Shown: positions 8,984 to 19,956 of the stretch, in pieces
Numbering within the stretch: position 1 is the first letter of the stretch
How the letters are laid out: every line of letters begins with the position of its first letter
NCBI RefSeq assembly: GCF_009601025.1
Contig: NZ_WIVE01000032.1
Location: 1 to 49,935, forward strand
DNA length: 49,935 nucleotides
Reading direction: 5' to 3'
DNA from: Roseospira navarrensis
GTDB lineage: Bacteria > Pseudomonadota > Alphaproteobacteria > Rhodospirillales > Rhodospirillaceae
Notes under the pieces: model-generated
The model's input: the letters and a program-made list of their open reading frames with translations, nothing else
What the model was told of the DNA's origin: nothing
Database searches by the model: none
Program-made: the position numbers and the translations under genes

Positions 8984-9013
8984 TTGACATTCGCGAGGGA
9001 CCTTCCGTAGCGT
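8984..9013 (+). promoter_or_regulatory. Candidate sigma-70-type promoter for coxSLM, within the 8924-9227 gap
   Basis: A perfect TTGACA at 8984-8989 is followed after 18 bases by TAGCGT at 9008-9013, a weak -10 box. It faces coxS and would leave a leader of about 205 bases. The rest of the 304-bp gap between the XdhC-like gene and coxS shows no other recognisable site. The call rests on the -35 match and the context only. Confidence 0.4.
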
Positions 9014-9227
9014 TAGTCCCAATGAAAGCACATGACAAGCCGGGTCCACCGGCGTGCTTCTCAGGGAGGAAACCATGCGACCGGCTCGGGTCCAGACGGA
9101 TCCGCGCGCCCGCCGTTCGGGTGTGCGGCCCGTTCCCAGATGTGCTCTGCCTCTCCCCGTCCCAGTCCCGCCCCGGATCGCCCCGGCGCGCCCCTTGGCG
9201 TGACCGGATCACAGGAGACGTCCAGGC

Positions 9228-9710
9228 ATGTCCATCCCCATCAGCATGACCGTCAACGGCCAGCCGGTCAGCGGCAGCGTCGAGCCCCGCACCCTGCTGG
9301 TCGAGTTCCTGCGCGAGCAGCTACACCTGACCGGCACCCACGTGGGATGCGACACCAGCCAGTGCGGCGCCTGTGTGGTGATCGCCGACGGCGTCTCGGT
9401 GAAGTCCTGCACCGCGCTGGCCGTGCAGTGCGACGGATCGCAGGTCACCACCATCGAGGGTCTGGCCAACGGCGCGACCCTGCATCCCATGCAGCAGGCG
9501 TTCAATGACCACCACGGCCTGCAGTGTGGGTTCTGCACCCCCGGCATGGTGATGAGCGCGGTCGATCTGGTGACCCACGCGCCCAACCCGACGGACGAGG
9601 ACATCCGCAAGGGCCTGGACGGCAACCTGTGCCGCTGCACCGGCTATCAGAACATCGTGCGCGCCGTGAAGGCGGGCGCCGAAGGCATGCGGACCGGGAT
9701 GGGAGGTTAG
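9228..9710 (+). CDS. coxS: Form II CoxS-like [2Fe-2S] subunit
   Basis: This 160-residue protein is the iron-sulfur subunit of a xanthine oxidase-family molybdenum hydroxylase. The plant-type ferredoxin cluster Cys lie in [12 protein letters not shown] with a further Cys in KSCTA. The second cluster Cys lie in [11 protein letters not shown] and [12 protein letters not shown]. It passes electrons from the molybdenum site of CoxL to the FAD of CoxM. Length is normal for the family. It heads the S-L-M operon, with coxL starting four bases after its stop. The gene name follows family usage; the physiological substrate may not be CO. Confidence 0.92.
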   Translation: MSIPISMTVNGQPVSGSVEPRTLLVEFLREQLHLTGTHVGCDTSQCGACVVIADGVSVKSCTALAVQCDGSQVTTIEGLANGATLHPMQQAFNDHHGLQCGFCTPGMVMSAVDLVTHAPNPTDEDIRKGLDGNLCRCTGYQNIVRAVKAGAEGMRTGMGG

Positions 9711-9714
9711 GGCC

Positions 9715-12108
<2,394 letters not shown>

Positions 12109-12131
12109 CGACGACGGACGGAGACAGACCC

Positions 12132-12926
12132 ATGTATGCGTTCGAGTATCACCGGCCGTCGTCGCTGGACGAAGCCGTGGCCCTGCTGACCAGCGAGGAC
12201 ATCAAGCCGCTGGCGGGCGGGCAGACCCTGATCCCGACCCTCAAGCAGCGCCTCGCCATGCCCGAGGCTCTGGTGGATCTGGGCCGGATCGAGGCCCTGA
12301 AGGGCATCCGCAAGGAGGGGGACGCCATCGTCATCGGTGCGGGAACGACCCATGCCGAGGTCGCCGCGTCCGAGGTGGTGCGCGGCGCCATCCCGGCGCT
12401 GGCCCGGCTCGCCGGCCTGATCGGGGATCCGCAGGTGCGCAACCGGGGCACCATCGGCGGGTCCATCGCCAACGCCGACCCGGCCGCCGACTACCCGGCC
12501 GCCGTGGTCGGTCTGGGCGCGACCATCCACACCAATACCCGCACCATCGCCGGGGACGACTACTTCCAGGACCTGTTCACCACGGCCCTGGACGAGAACG
12601 AACTGATTACGGCCGTGTCGTTCCCGATCCCGCAGGCGGCGGCCTACGAGAAGGTCGCCAACCCCGCGTCGGGCTATGCGGTCGTCGGCGTGATGGTGGC
12701 GAAGACGGCGGGCGGCGTGCGGGTCGGTGTCACCGGGGCGGGGCCCTGCGCGTTCCGCGCCACCGCCATCGAGGACGCCTTGGCGCGGTCGTTCACGCCC
12801 GAGGCCGCCAAGGGGGTCGCCATGCCCGCCGACGGGATGAACAGCGACATTCACGCCTCGGCGGCCTATCGGGCCGCGCTGATCTCGGTGTTGGCGTCCC
12901 GGGCCGTGGCGGCCTGCGGGGGATGA
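12132..12926 (+). CDS. coxM: Form II CoxM-like FAD-binding subunit
   Basis: This 264-residue FAD subunit starts at the ATG at 12132, just after a GGAGACAGACC sequence; the frame is open further upstream but family similarity begins with MYAFEYHRP. FAD-binding motifs of the family are visible: LAGGQTLIP near residue 32, and RNRGTIGGSIANADPAADYP in the middle. The C-terminal domain has the usual ATGAGPCAFR-like segment (here VTGAGPCAFR). It accepts electrons from CoxS and hands them to an external acceptor. It is the last gene of the S-L-M operon and is followed by a strong hairpin. Length is close to the family norm. Confidence 0.92.
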   Translation: MYAFEYHRPSSLDEAVALLTSEDIKPLAGGQTLIPTLKQRLAMPEALVDLGRIEALKGIRKEGDAIVIGAGTTHAEVAASEVVRGAIPALARLAGLIGDPQVRNRGTIGGSIANADPAADYPAAVVGLGATIHTNTRTIAGDDYFQDLFTTALDENELITAVSFPIPQAAAYEKVANPASGYAVVGVMVAKTAGGVRVGVTGAGPCAFRATAIEDALARSFTPEAAKGVAMPADGMNSDIHASAAYRAALISVLASRAVAACGG

Positions 12927-13004
12927 GGGGCTGGCGAACCATCCGCGCCGATGATGTCTGTCGGGCGGCTGGACGACGGACAGCCGCCGCAAACCCGATT
13001 TGGC

Positions 13005-13029
13005 GGCGGGTGGCCAAAGGCCACCCGCC
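13005..13029. terminator. Strong GC hairpin between convergent genes
   Basis: An 11-bp perfect stem (GGCGGGTGGCC with its complement) closes on an AAA loop, 79 bases after the coxM stop and about 47 bases from the end of the decayed minus-strand gene. There is no T-run on the plus strand, so intrinsic termination would be weak. Its place between convergent ends supports a bidirectional barrier. Confidence 0.5.
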
Positions 13030-13075
13030 CCTCACACCATGCCCGGTTCCGCAACGCCATCGTCCGGATGTCGTC

Positions 13076-13660
13076 TCACCACGTCCGGGTTCTGAGGTAG
13101 TGCGCGACAAACGCCGCGCCGATCACCAGGGGAAAGCCAATCAGGACGACCAGCCAGATCAGCCGGTCGGCACGGCTGGCGCCAGGCCGGTTTTTGTCCG
13201 CGGCTCTGCGGAGCTTCTTCATGGCCCGCACGTAGTTGTCGTGTCGCCCGAAGATCGCTTCCAGGTAGGCCACGTCGTCCTGGTGCGCGAAGGCGTCCGT
13301 CGGCGCCTCCGGAACCTCGGGCAAAGCAAGGGAGTCGTCGATCCAGGCGCGCGTATACGTCCGACGCAGCCGCCAATGAGCCTCTTCGGAGCGCGGAAGG
13401 GTGCTCTCGAGTCTGTCGAGGATGGCGTGAAGGTCCCGTTCGGTCTCGGCGTCATACGCATCGGGGATGCGCGCGCGCCGCCCGTTGAAGGGACCGCAGA
13501 GGGGCCGGGGCAGCGCGAAGGGGGGGATCGTTGGTCCTTTTCTTCAGGGCCGCAGCCACAGCAGCCACGCGTCCTGGGGCTGCTCCTTCAGACATGCCCA
13601 GAAATCACTGGCGTTGTTCCACGTGTCCGGTTCAAGGGTGTCGCGTGTCCGCTGGATCAT
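13076..13660 (-). pseudogene. Decayed, internally deleted paralogue of the DUF4274-like gene
   Basis: On the minus strand an ATG at 13658-13660 opens a frame whose peptide LKEQPQDAWLLW is identical to one in the neighbouring intact gene. It ends at a TGA near 13546-13548. The same frame then continues with FALPRPLCGPFNGRRARIP, also identical to the neighbour, and runs to a stop at 13076. The C-terminus keeps DAFAHQDDVAYLEAIFGRH, close to DAFAH-type sequence in the paralogue, and a terminal hydrophobic helix. Compared with the intact gene it has lost about 90 central residues and gained an in-frame stop. A TTG at 13324 could start an 82-residue membrane peptide, but I favour a remnant of tandem duplication. 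Confidence 0.7.
13463..13520. repeat. 58-bp block identical to 14148-14205
   Basis: Positions 13463-13520 and 14148-14205 match over all 58 bases, while both flanks diverge quickly. The block encodes FALPRPLCGPFNGRRARIP in the decayed and the intact DUF4274-like genes. The 685-bp offset marks a tandem duplication. The sharp edges of identity suggest gene conversion or strong constraint. Confidence 0.85.
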
Positions 13661-13697
13661 GGGCGCGGGTCCCTGGTCCAGCGGCCAAGGGCCCGCC

Positions 13698-14600
13698 TTA
13701 TGAGGCGAACCAATCCCGGGCCATGTTGATTGACATTGCTATTGCAGCTAGAAGGCCAAAGAGGATAAACAGCAGTCCGATCCTTCCGAATATGGTTGAA
13801 TACTTCCACACCATACTTACCTGTTTCAGGGAATTGCCTCGGGTCGTGTAATGCAGTGAACGCATGTTTTTTGGGTCCCACATGTAGTCGATCACCAATC
13901 TTTTCCGGGCGCGCAGATATTTCTTGTGCCGTCCGAAGATCGCTTCCATGTAGCCGACATCGTCCAGGTGGGCGAACGCGGTCAGCGGATCGTCGGGAAC
14001 CTTGGGCAAGGCGAGGTATTTCATGATCGCCAGGTTTCCGCCCGCCGTCTGGTCACGCCAATACGCCTCTTCCGAGCGTGGCAGGCGACCGTTCATGTGC
14101 TCGAAAACCTGCCGCAGGCCCTCTTCCGTCTCCGGGTCATAGGCATTGGGGATGCGCGCGCGCCGCCCGTTGAAGGGACCGCAGAGGGGCCGGGGCAGCG
14201 CGAAGAGCGGGTTGATCCCTTTCTCTCGCATCTCTTCGAGGCATGCAATATATGCGTGGGCATTGTCGATGACGCTGAATGTATCATAGAACAGATCGGC
14301 GTTCGTATAGTACCCCTTGTCCAGATTGCGCAGGATCTTACCGGGAAGAGACTGGTCCAATCTGTCCGGGTTCTTCAGGTGATATCCGGGGTCACTGGCC
14401 CAGAACAGCCATGACACGATGGCCAGATCACAGTTGGGATCGTCGAGCATCCTGTCGAAGATCCCGTCCGCATTGTCCCAGTTCGCCGTCCGCATCCACA
14501 GCAGCCAGGCGTCCTGCGGCTGTTCCTTCAGCCAGGTCCAGAGGTCGTCACCGAACGCCCGGTCTTCCGGGTCGTCGCTGTACAGGGTGCATGGGAACAT
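13698..14600 (-). CDS. DUF4274-like protein with C-terminal membrane anchor
   Basis: The open frame reaches 14795, but the ATG at 14598-14600 is chosen because AAGGA lies six bases before it and the preceding 65 codons look non-coding. The 300-residue product has an N-terminal segment reading LLWMRTANWDNADGIFDRML, then NCDLAIVSWLFWASDPGYH. This pattern, with Asn-Trp-Asp, a Cys-Asp pair and a Trp-rich helix, resembles DUF4274, whose function is unknown. Near the C-terminus GRIGLLFILFGLLAAIAMSI is a clear transmembrane helix. Base composition is visibly lower in GC than neighbours. It lies, with a decayed copy, between coxM and coxD, suggesting insertion into the cox cluster. I cannot assign a role; contact-dependent toxin immunity is one guess. 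Confidence 0.65.
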   Translation of the reverse strand: MFPCTLYSDDPEDRAFGDDLWTWLKEQPQDAWLLWMRTANWDNADGIFDRMLDDPNCDLAIVSWLFWASDPGYHLKNPDRLDQSLPGKILRNLDKGYYTNADLFYDTFSVIDNAHAYIACLEEMREKGINPLFALPRPLCGPFNGRRARIPNAYDPETEEGLRQVFEHMNGRLPRSEEAYWRDQTAGGNLAIMKYLALPKVPDDPLTAFAHLDDVGYMEAIFGRHKKYLRARKRLVIDYMWDPKNMRSLHYTTRGNSLKQVSMVWKYSTIFGRIGLLFILFGLLAAIAMSINMARDWFAS

Positions 14601-14869
14601 GGCGGTCCTTGCAGAGCCCGGCCCGGGGCTGTTTCCATCGGGAGGCCACGATGTCGCCCCCGCGAACGCCGTAATCCTACTACCGCTCCCGGGCCGAGTA
14701 AACAATCTTTGGATGCGCTTCCCGGTATGGGCACGGCGATCGGCGAGCCGGCCTCCTTTCCCGAGCCGGATCGATTGTCTACCATGGTCTCCCATCGGTC
14801 AGGCCGTCTCTCACGGCCCCGCGTGAGCATTCGCCGCCCCTCGCCCCGTCCATCCCTCGGAGGCCCCGC
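14601..14869. other. Divergent intergenic region upstream of coxD
   Basis: This 269-bp gap lies between the start of the DUF4274-like gene (minus) and coxD (plus), so both promoters should be here. I see no well-formed -35/-10 pair and no strong hairpin. The coxD start at 14870 follows TCGGAGGCCCCGC, a usable ribosome binding site. Confidence 0.4.
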
Positions 14870-15814
14870 GTGACCATATCGCCCGCCCCGTCCGCCAACG
14901 CTCCCGCCTCCGTTGATGCCGTCCTCGATATGCTGTCGGCCCACGATTACGTCGCCGACCGCGCCCTTGCGACCTGCGTCTTCCTGGCGCTGCGGCTCGG
15001 TCGGCCGCTGTTCCTGGAGGGCGAGGCCGGTGTCGGCAAAACGGAGATCGCCAAGGTTCTGGCCCGCGCGCTCGGTCGGCCGCTGGAGCGGTTGCAGTGC
15101 TACGAGGGCCTGGATCTGGCGAGCGCGGCCTATGAGTGGAACTACGCCCGCCAGATGATCGAGATCCGGCTGGCGGAAGCCACTGGGGGCGCCGACCGCG
15201 ACCGCCTGGGCCGGGACATCTTCACCGACCCGTTCCTGATCCGCCGTCCGCTGCTGCGCGCGGTGGAGGGCATCGACGGGGTGCCGCCGGTGCTTCTGGT
15301 GGATGAACTGGACCGGGCGGACGAGCCGTTCGAGGCCTTCCTGCTGGAGGTGCTCTCCGACTTCACCATCACGATCCCGGAACTGGGGGTGCGGGGCGGC
15401 GGGCCGCCGCCGGTCGTCGTCGTCACGTCCAACCGCACGCGCGAGATCCACGATGCCCTCAAGCGGCGCTGCCTCTATCACTGGGTGGACTATCCGGATG
15501 CCGAACGGGAGCGGGCCATTCTGCGCGCCCGCGCCCCCGGTGTGGGGGACCGGCTGGCCGCCCAGGTGGTGGCCTTCGTCCAGGGCCTGCGGGAGCGGGA
15601 CCTGTTCAAGCTGCCCGGTGTCGCGGAGACGCTGGATTGGGCCAACGCGCTGATGCAACTGGATATCGTCGAGCTGGACCCGGCGGTGATCGACGACACG
15701 CTGGGCGTGCTGCTGAAGTACCAGGACGACATCCTGCGCATGCGCGGGTCGGAAGCTGCCAAGGTGCTGGCCGAGGTGCGCGCGGCGGTGGGTCATGATG
15801 CCCCCGCCGGGTGA
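14870..15814 (+). CDS. coxD: CoxD-like MoxR AAA+ ATPase
   Basis: This 314-residue AAA+ ATPase has Walker A GEAGVGKTEIA near residue 47, Walker B VLLVDELDRAD, and sensor 1 region VVVVTSNRTREI. It matches the MoxR-type CoxD family, which in CO dehydrogenase systems helps assemble the metal-sulfur active site together with the VWA-domain partner CoxE. The next gene encodes that partner and overlaps it by 20 bases, so the two are translationally coupled. Form II enzymes also carry these two genes, so the pair probably belongs to the CoxSLM enzyme upstream despite the DUF4274-like insert. Confidence 0.85.
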   Translation: MTISPAPSANAPASVDAVLDMLSAHDYVADRALATCVFLALRLGRPLFLEGEAGVGKTEIAKVLARALGRPLERLQCYEGLDLASAAYEWNYARQMIEIRLAEATGGADRDRLGRDIFTDPFLIRRPLLRAVEGIDGVPPVLLVDELDRADEPFEAFLLEVLSDFTITIPELGVRGGGPPPVVVVTSNRTREIHDALKRRCLYHWVDYPDAERERAILRARAPGVGDRLAAQVVAFVQGLRERDLFKLPGVAETLDWANALMQLDIVELDPAVIDDTLGVLLKYQDDILRMRGSEAAKVLAEVRAAVGHDAPAG

Positions 15815-17048
15815 GGCACAGACGGCGGCCAGCGGCGGGCGTCTGGCCGACAACGTCATGCACTTCGTGCGCGTGCTGCGGTCGGCCGGCCTGCGGGTGG
15901 GGCCGGGTGATACCCTGGCGGCCCTGCGCGCGGTCGAGGCCGTTGGTCCTGGCCACCGGGAGGACCTCAAGGCCGCGCTGGCCGCCGTGCTGGTCAAGCG
16001 GCGTCAGGACCGTGCGCTGTTCGACGAGGCGTTCCACATCTTCTGGGCCGATCCGGACATCCTGGGCCGGATGATGGGCCTGCTGCTGCCGCGCCTGCGC
16101 ACCCCCGGTGAGGCGGATGACGGGTCGCGCCGCCTGCACGATGCGCTGGGGTCCGGGACCCCGCCGCCGCCGCCGGACCGGGAGACGCCGACCGAGGAAC
16201 AGCGCCTCTCCATCGACCTGGACTGGTCGGACCAGGAGCGCCTGGGGGCTATGGACTTCGAGAAGATGACCGCCGAGGAATTCCGGCGCGCCCAACGGGC
16301 GCTGGAGCGGCTGCGGCTGCCCGACCTGCGGCTGAAGACCCGGCGGCGGAGGCCCGATCCCCATGGCCGGCATGTGGATCTGCGGGCCTCCATGCGGGCC
16401 AGCCTGCGCACGGGCGGCGATGCCCTGCCGCTGCGCCGGGCGGCGCCGGAGCCGCGCCCGCCGACCGTGGTGGCGCTGTGCGACATCAGCGGGTCCATGG
16501 ACCGCTACGCCCGCATCTTCCTGCGCCTGATGCACGGGCTGGCCCAGCGCGAACCGCACTTCCACGCCTTCGTGTTCGGTACCCGGCTGACCAACGTGAC
16601 CCGCGCCCTGCGCAACCGCGATCCCGACGTGGCCATGGCCGCCGCCGCCGCCGCGATGCCGGATTGGGCGGGCGGCACCCGGATCGGCGACTGTCTGACA
16701 GCGTTCAATCGCCACTGGTCGCGCCGCGTGCTGGGGCAGGGGGCGCTCGTGCTGCTGATGACCGACGGTCTGGATCAGGCCGAGGCGGAGGGGCTGGCGC
16801 GCCCCATGGAACGCCTGCACAAGTCCTGCCGGCGGCTGATCTGGCTCAACCCGTTGCTGCGGTGGGACGGGTTCCAGCCGAAGGCGGCGGGGGTGCGCGC
16901 CATCCTGCCGCATGTGGATGACTTCCGGCCGGTGCATTCGCTGGATAGCCTCGACCAGCTCGTGGCCGCGCTGTCCGCGCACGCGGCGGGGCAATCGCCG
17001 CGCCGGCTGGAGGCCGCCCGGGTCTGGCGTGAGGCGCTGGCCGGGTGA
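15795..17048 (+). CDS. coxE: CoxE-like VWA-domain protein
   Basis: This 417-residue protein matches the CoxE family. The N-terminal half is helical and Arg-rich with a Pro-rich linker (GTPPPPPDRETP). The C-terminal half is a von Willebrand factor A domain with the metal-ion-dependent adhesion site DISGSMDRY near residue 232 and a later TDGLDQ segment. CoxE partners with the MoxR ATPase CoxD during maturation of molybdenum hydroxylases. Start: two consecutive ATGs at 15795 and 15798 inside the end of coxD; either may be used. No signal peptide is visible, so it is cytoplasmic. Confidence 0.85.
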   Translation: MMPPPGEAQTAASGGRLADNVMHFVRVLRSAGLRVGPGDTLAALRAVEAVGPGHREDLKAALAAVLVKRRQDRALFDEAFHIFWADPDILGRMMGLLLPRLRTPGEADDGSRRLHDALGSGTPPPPPDRETPTEEQRLSIDLDWSDQERLGAMDFEKMTAEEFRRAQRALERLRLPDLRLKTRRRRPDPHGRHVDLRASMRASLRTGGDALPLRRAAPEPRPPTVVALCDISGSMDRYARIFLRLMHGLAQREPHFHAFVFGTRLTNVTRALRNRDPDVAMAAAAAAMPDWAGGTRIGDCLTAFNRHWSRRVLGQGALVLLMTDGLDQAEAEGLARPMERLHKSCRRLIWLNPLLRWDGFQPKAAGVRAILPHVDDFRPVHSLDSLDQLVAALSAHAAGQSPRRLEAARVWREALAG

Positions 17049-17079
17049 TGTCTCATGATGGCTGTATGAGGGGCTGAAA

Positions 17080-17170
17080 CCGCATTCGGCACGTCGTGAC
17101 GTGGCGAATGCGGCCGGCCCGACTGGGTCGGCGCCGCGAAGCGGCGGAGCCGCGCGCCCCAAAGGGGCGC
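17080..17170. repeat. Dispersed three-hairpin element, copy 1
   Basis: A 39-bp core at 17111-17149 matches 37 of 39 bases of 44800-44838. It contains CGCCGCGAAGCGGCG, a hairpin. In both copies the core is flanked by two further hairpins of unrelated sequence: here 17080-17113 (about 15 bp of stem with one mismatch) and 17154-17170 (7-bp stem, AAA loop). It lies between convergent coxE and the ABC1 kinase gene, the place for a REP-like or transcript-end element. The rest of the 215-bp gap to 17263 shows nothing else clear. Confidence 0.65.
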
Positions 17171-17263
17171 TGCGGCGAAAAAAACAAAGACTCTCCGGTG
17201 CCGTTACGGTGCGGCTGTGCTCAAGCGAGTGGCGGACTCACACCGTCCGATCAGGACGGACCC

Positions 17264-18586
17264 TTACAAATACCCCTCGATCAACGCACGGAGATCCAGG
17301 CTGGCGCGCAGTCGGCTGGCCAGCATGTACAGGCCGGTGAACTTGCGTTGCAGGAACAGCGTGTCCATGGGCGGGATGTGCATGAAGCTGCGGTCCTCGC
17401 CCAGCGCCATCCCGGCGTCGCGCATGCGGATCGCGAGGTCGTTGTCGGCGAAGTCGAAGGCCCCGGGGCGCTTCATGGGCTCCATGGACAGCGCGACGAT
17501 GTCCAGCAAGAGCTCCTGATGGTGGGGCGCGGTGTCCTCGCCGAAGAACCCGATGTCCAGGATCGCGCGGCGCATGGCCGCCCGGTCGTCGTCGAGCCCG
17601 CCCTTGAGCAGGGCGCGGAACTGGTCGGCCAGGTCTGGACCGAAGGCGCGGGTGGCGCCGAAGTCCAGCAGCACGACCCGGTCCGTCTTCGGTTGGTAGC
17701 GATAATTGGCGAAGTTGGGATCCGTCTGCATCAGGTGGAACTCGAACAGCTCCCGGAACAGCAGGCCGATCAACAGGCCCATGACGCGGTCCCGCACCGT
17801 CTGCGGGGCGTCGGTGAGGCGTTCCACCGCCACGCCTTCGACGAAGTCCATGGCCAGCACGGACGGCGTCGTCAGGTCCTCATGCAGGGCCGGGACCCGG
17901 AAGTCCGGGGCATCGGCCAGCAGGCCAGCGAACCGGCTGAGATACCGCCCCTCGCGTTCGTAATCGGCCTCGTCGTGTAGTTGCCGCTTGGCCTCGTCCA
18001 GCATCGGGGTGATGTCCAGCTCCTTGGGCATCATCCCGGACAGGCGGAACAGGGTGGCGACGTTGTTGACGTCGCTGTCGATGCTCTGGCGCACGCCGGG
18101 GTACTGCACCTTGATGGCGAGGTCGCGGCCATCCACCGTGATCGCGCGGTGCACCTGCCCGATGGAGGCGGCGGCGATGGGCCGGCCGTCGAACTTGCGG
18201 AACCGGGCGAGCCAGCCCGCGCCCCATGCGGTGTTCAGGACGGCCTTCAACTGATGGCCGGGCATGTAGTGGGCGTCGGCGCGCAGCCGGCCCATGATCT
18301 CAGCCAGCTCCGGCGGCAGCATGTCGCCCGCGTCCATGGACACGAGCTGCCCCACCTTCATCGCCGCGCCGCGCATCTGGGCCAGTTGGTCCGCCACCCG
18401 GCGCGCGTTGGAGGGCGTCAGCACCAGATCGCGGGCGCGCGGGCGCTGCCCCCGGCCCATCTGGCGCGCGCCGTTCAGGGCCGCGCTGCCGGCGACGGTG
18501 GACGCCAGGCCACCGAACCGGGCGAGGCGGGACAGGCGCCCACCGGGAACGGCAATGGCGCGGGAGTCGGAAGAATGCTCGGTCAT
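17264..18586 (-). CDS. ABC1/ADCK-family atypical kinase (UbiB/COQ8-like)
   Basis: The product has the ABC1 hallmarks: KVGQL (KxGQ motif) near residue 85, the Ala-rich nucleotide loop AAASIGQVHRA, a catalytic-loop-like EADYEREGRY, and LLDFGATR in place of DFG. ABC1 kinases support ubiquinone biosynthesis (UbiB, COQ8) by ATPase or kinase activity. With about 440 residues and no clear C-terminal membrane pair it resembles the ADCK/COQ8 type more than E. coli UbiB (546 residues). The ATG at 18586 is preferred over the one at 18619 because AGGATCCCCG precedes it. The gene stands alone on the minus strand. Confidence 0.82.
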   Translation of the reverse strand: MTEHSSDSRAIAVPGGRLSRLARFGGLASTVAGSAALNGARQMGRGQRPRARDLVLTPSNARRVADQLAQMRGAAMKVGQLVSMDAGDMLPPELAEIMGRLRADAHYMPGHQLKAVLNTAWGAGWLARFRKFDGRPIAAASIGQVHRAITVDGRDLAIKVQYPGVRQSIDSDVNNVATLFRLSGMMPKELDITPMLDEAKRQLHDEADYEREGRYLSRFAGLLADAPDFRVPALHEDLTTPSVLAMDFVEGVAVERLTDAPQTVRDRVMGLLIGLLFRELFEFHLMQTDPNFANYRYQPKTDRVVLLDFGATRAFGPDLADQFRALLKGGLDDDRAAMRRAILDIGFFGEDTAPHHQELLLDIVALSMEPMKRPGAFDFADNDLAIRMRDAGMALGEDRSFMHIPPMDTLFLQRKFTGLYMLASRLRASLDLRALIEGYL

Positions 18587-18695
18587 CGGGGATCCTGTGG
18601 CGGCAAACGAAAGGGGCATCCCGGGTCGGGGCGACCCGGAACAGACGCGCGGCGCGGCATGTCCTGCGTCCAGCGGTCGGCCTTTGAAGCGCTGA

Positions 18696-18723
18696 AGTAT
18701 ATTAGACAGACCTAAAATAGGAA
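18696..18723 (-). promoter_or_regulatory. Weak candidate promoter for the ABC1 kinase gene
   Basis: On the minus strand TATACT (complement of 18696-18701) matches the -10 consensus in five of six bases. TTCCTA (18718-18723) is a poor -35 at a 16-base spacing. It lies in the only AT-rich patch of the gap 18587-18781. Confidence 0.3.
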
Positions 18724-18781
18724 CTGACGCTTCGCAATCCAGAGGCGGGGTCTGCCGCCGACCGAAACACTCCGACCCGGA

Positions 18782-19942
<1,161 letters not shown>

Positions 19943-19956
19943 GGGTGCGTCTCCGC

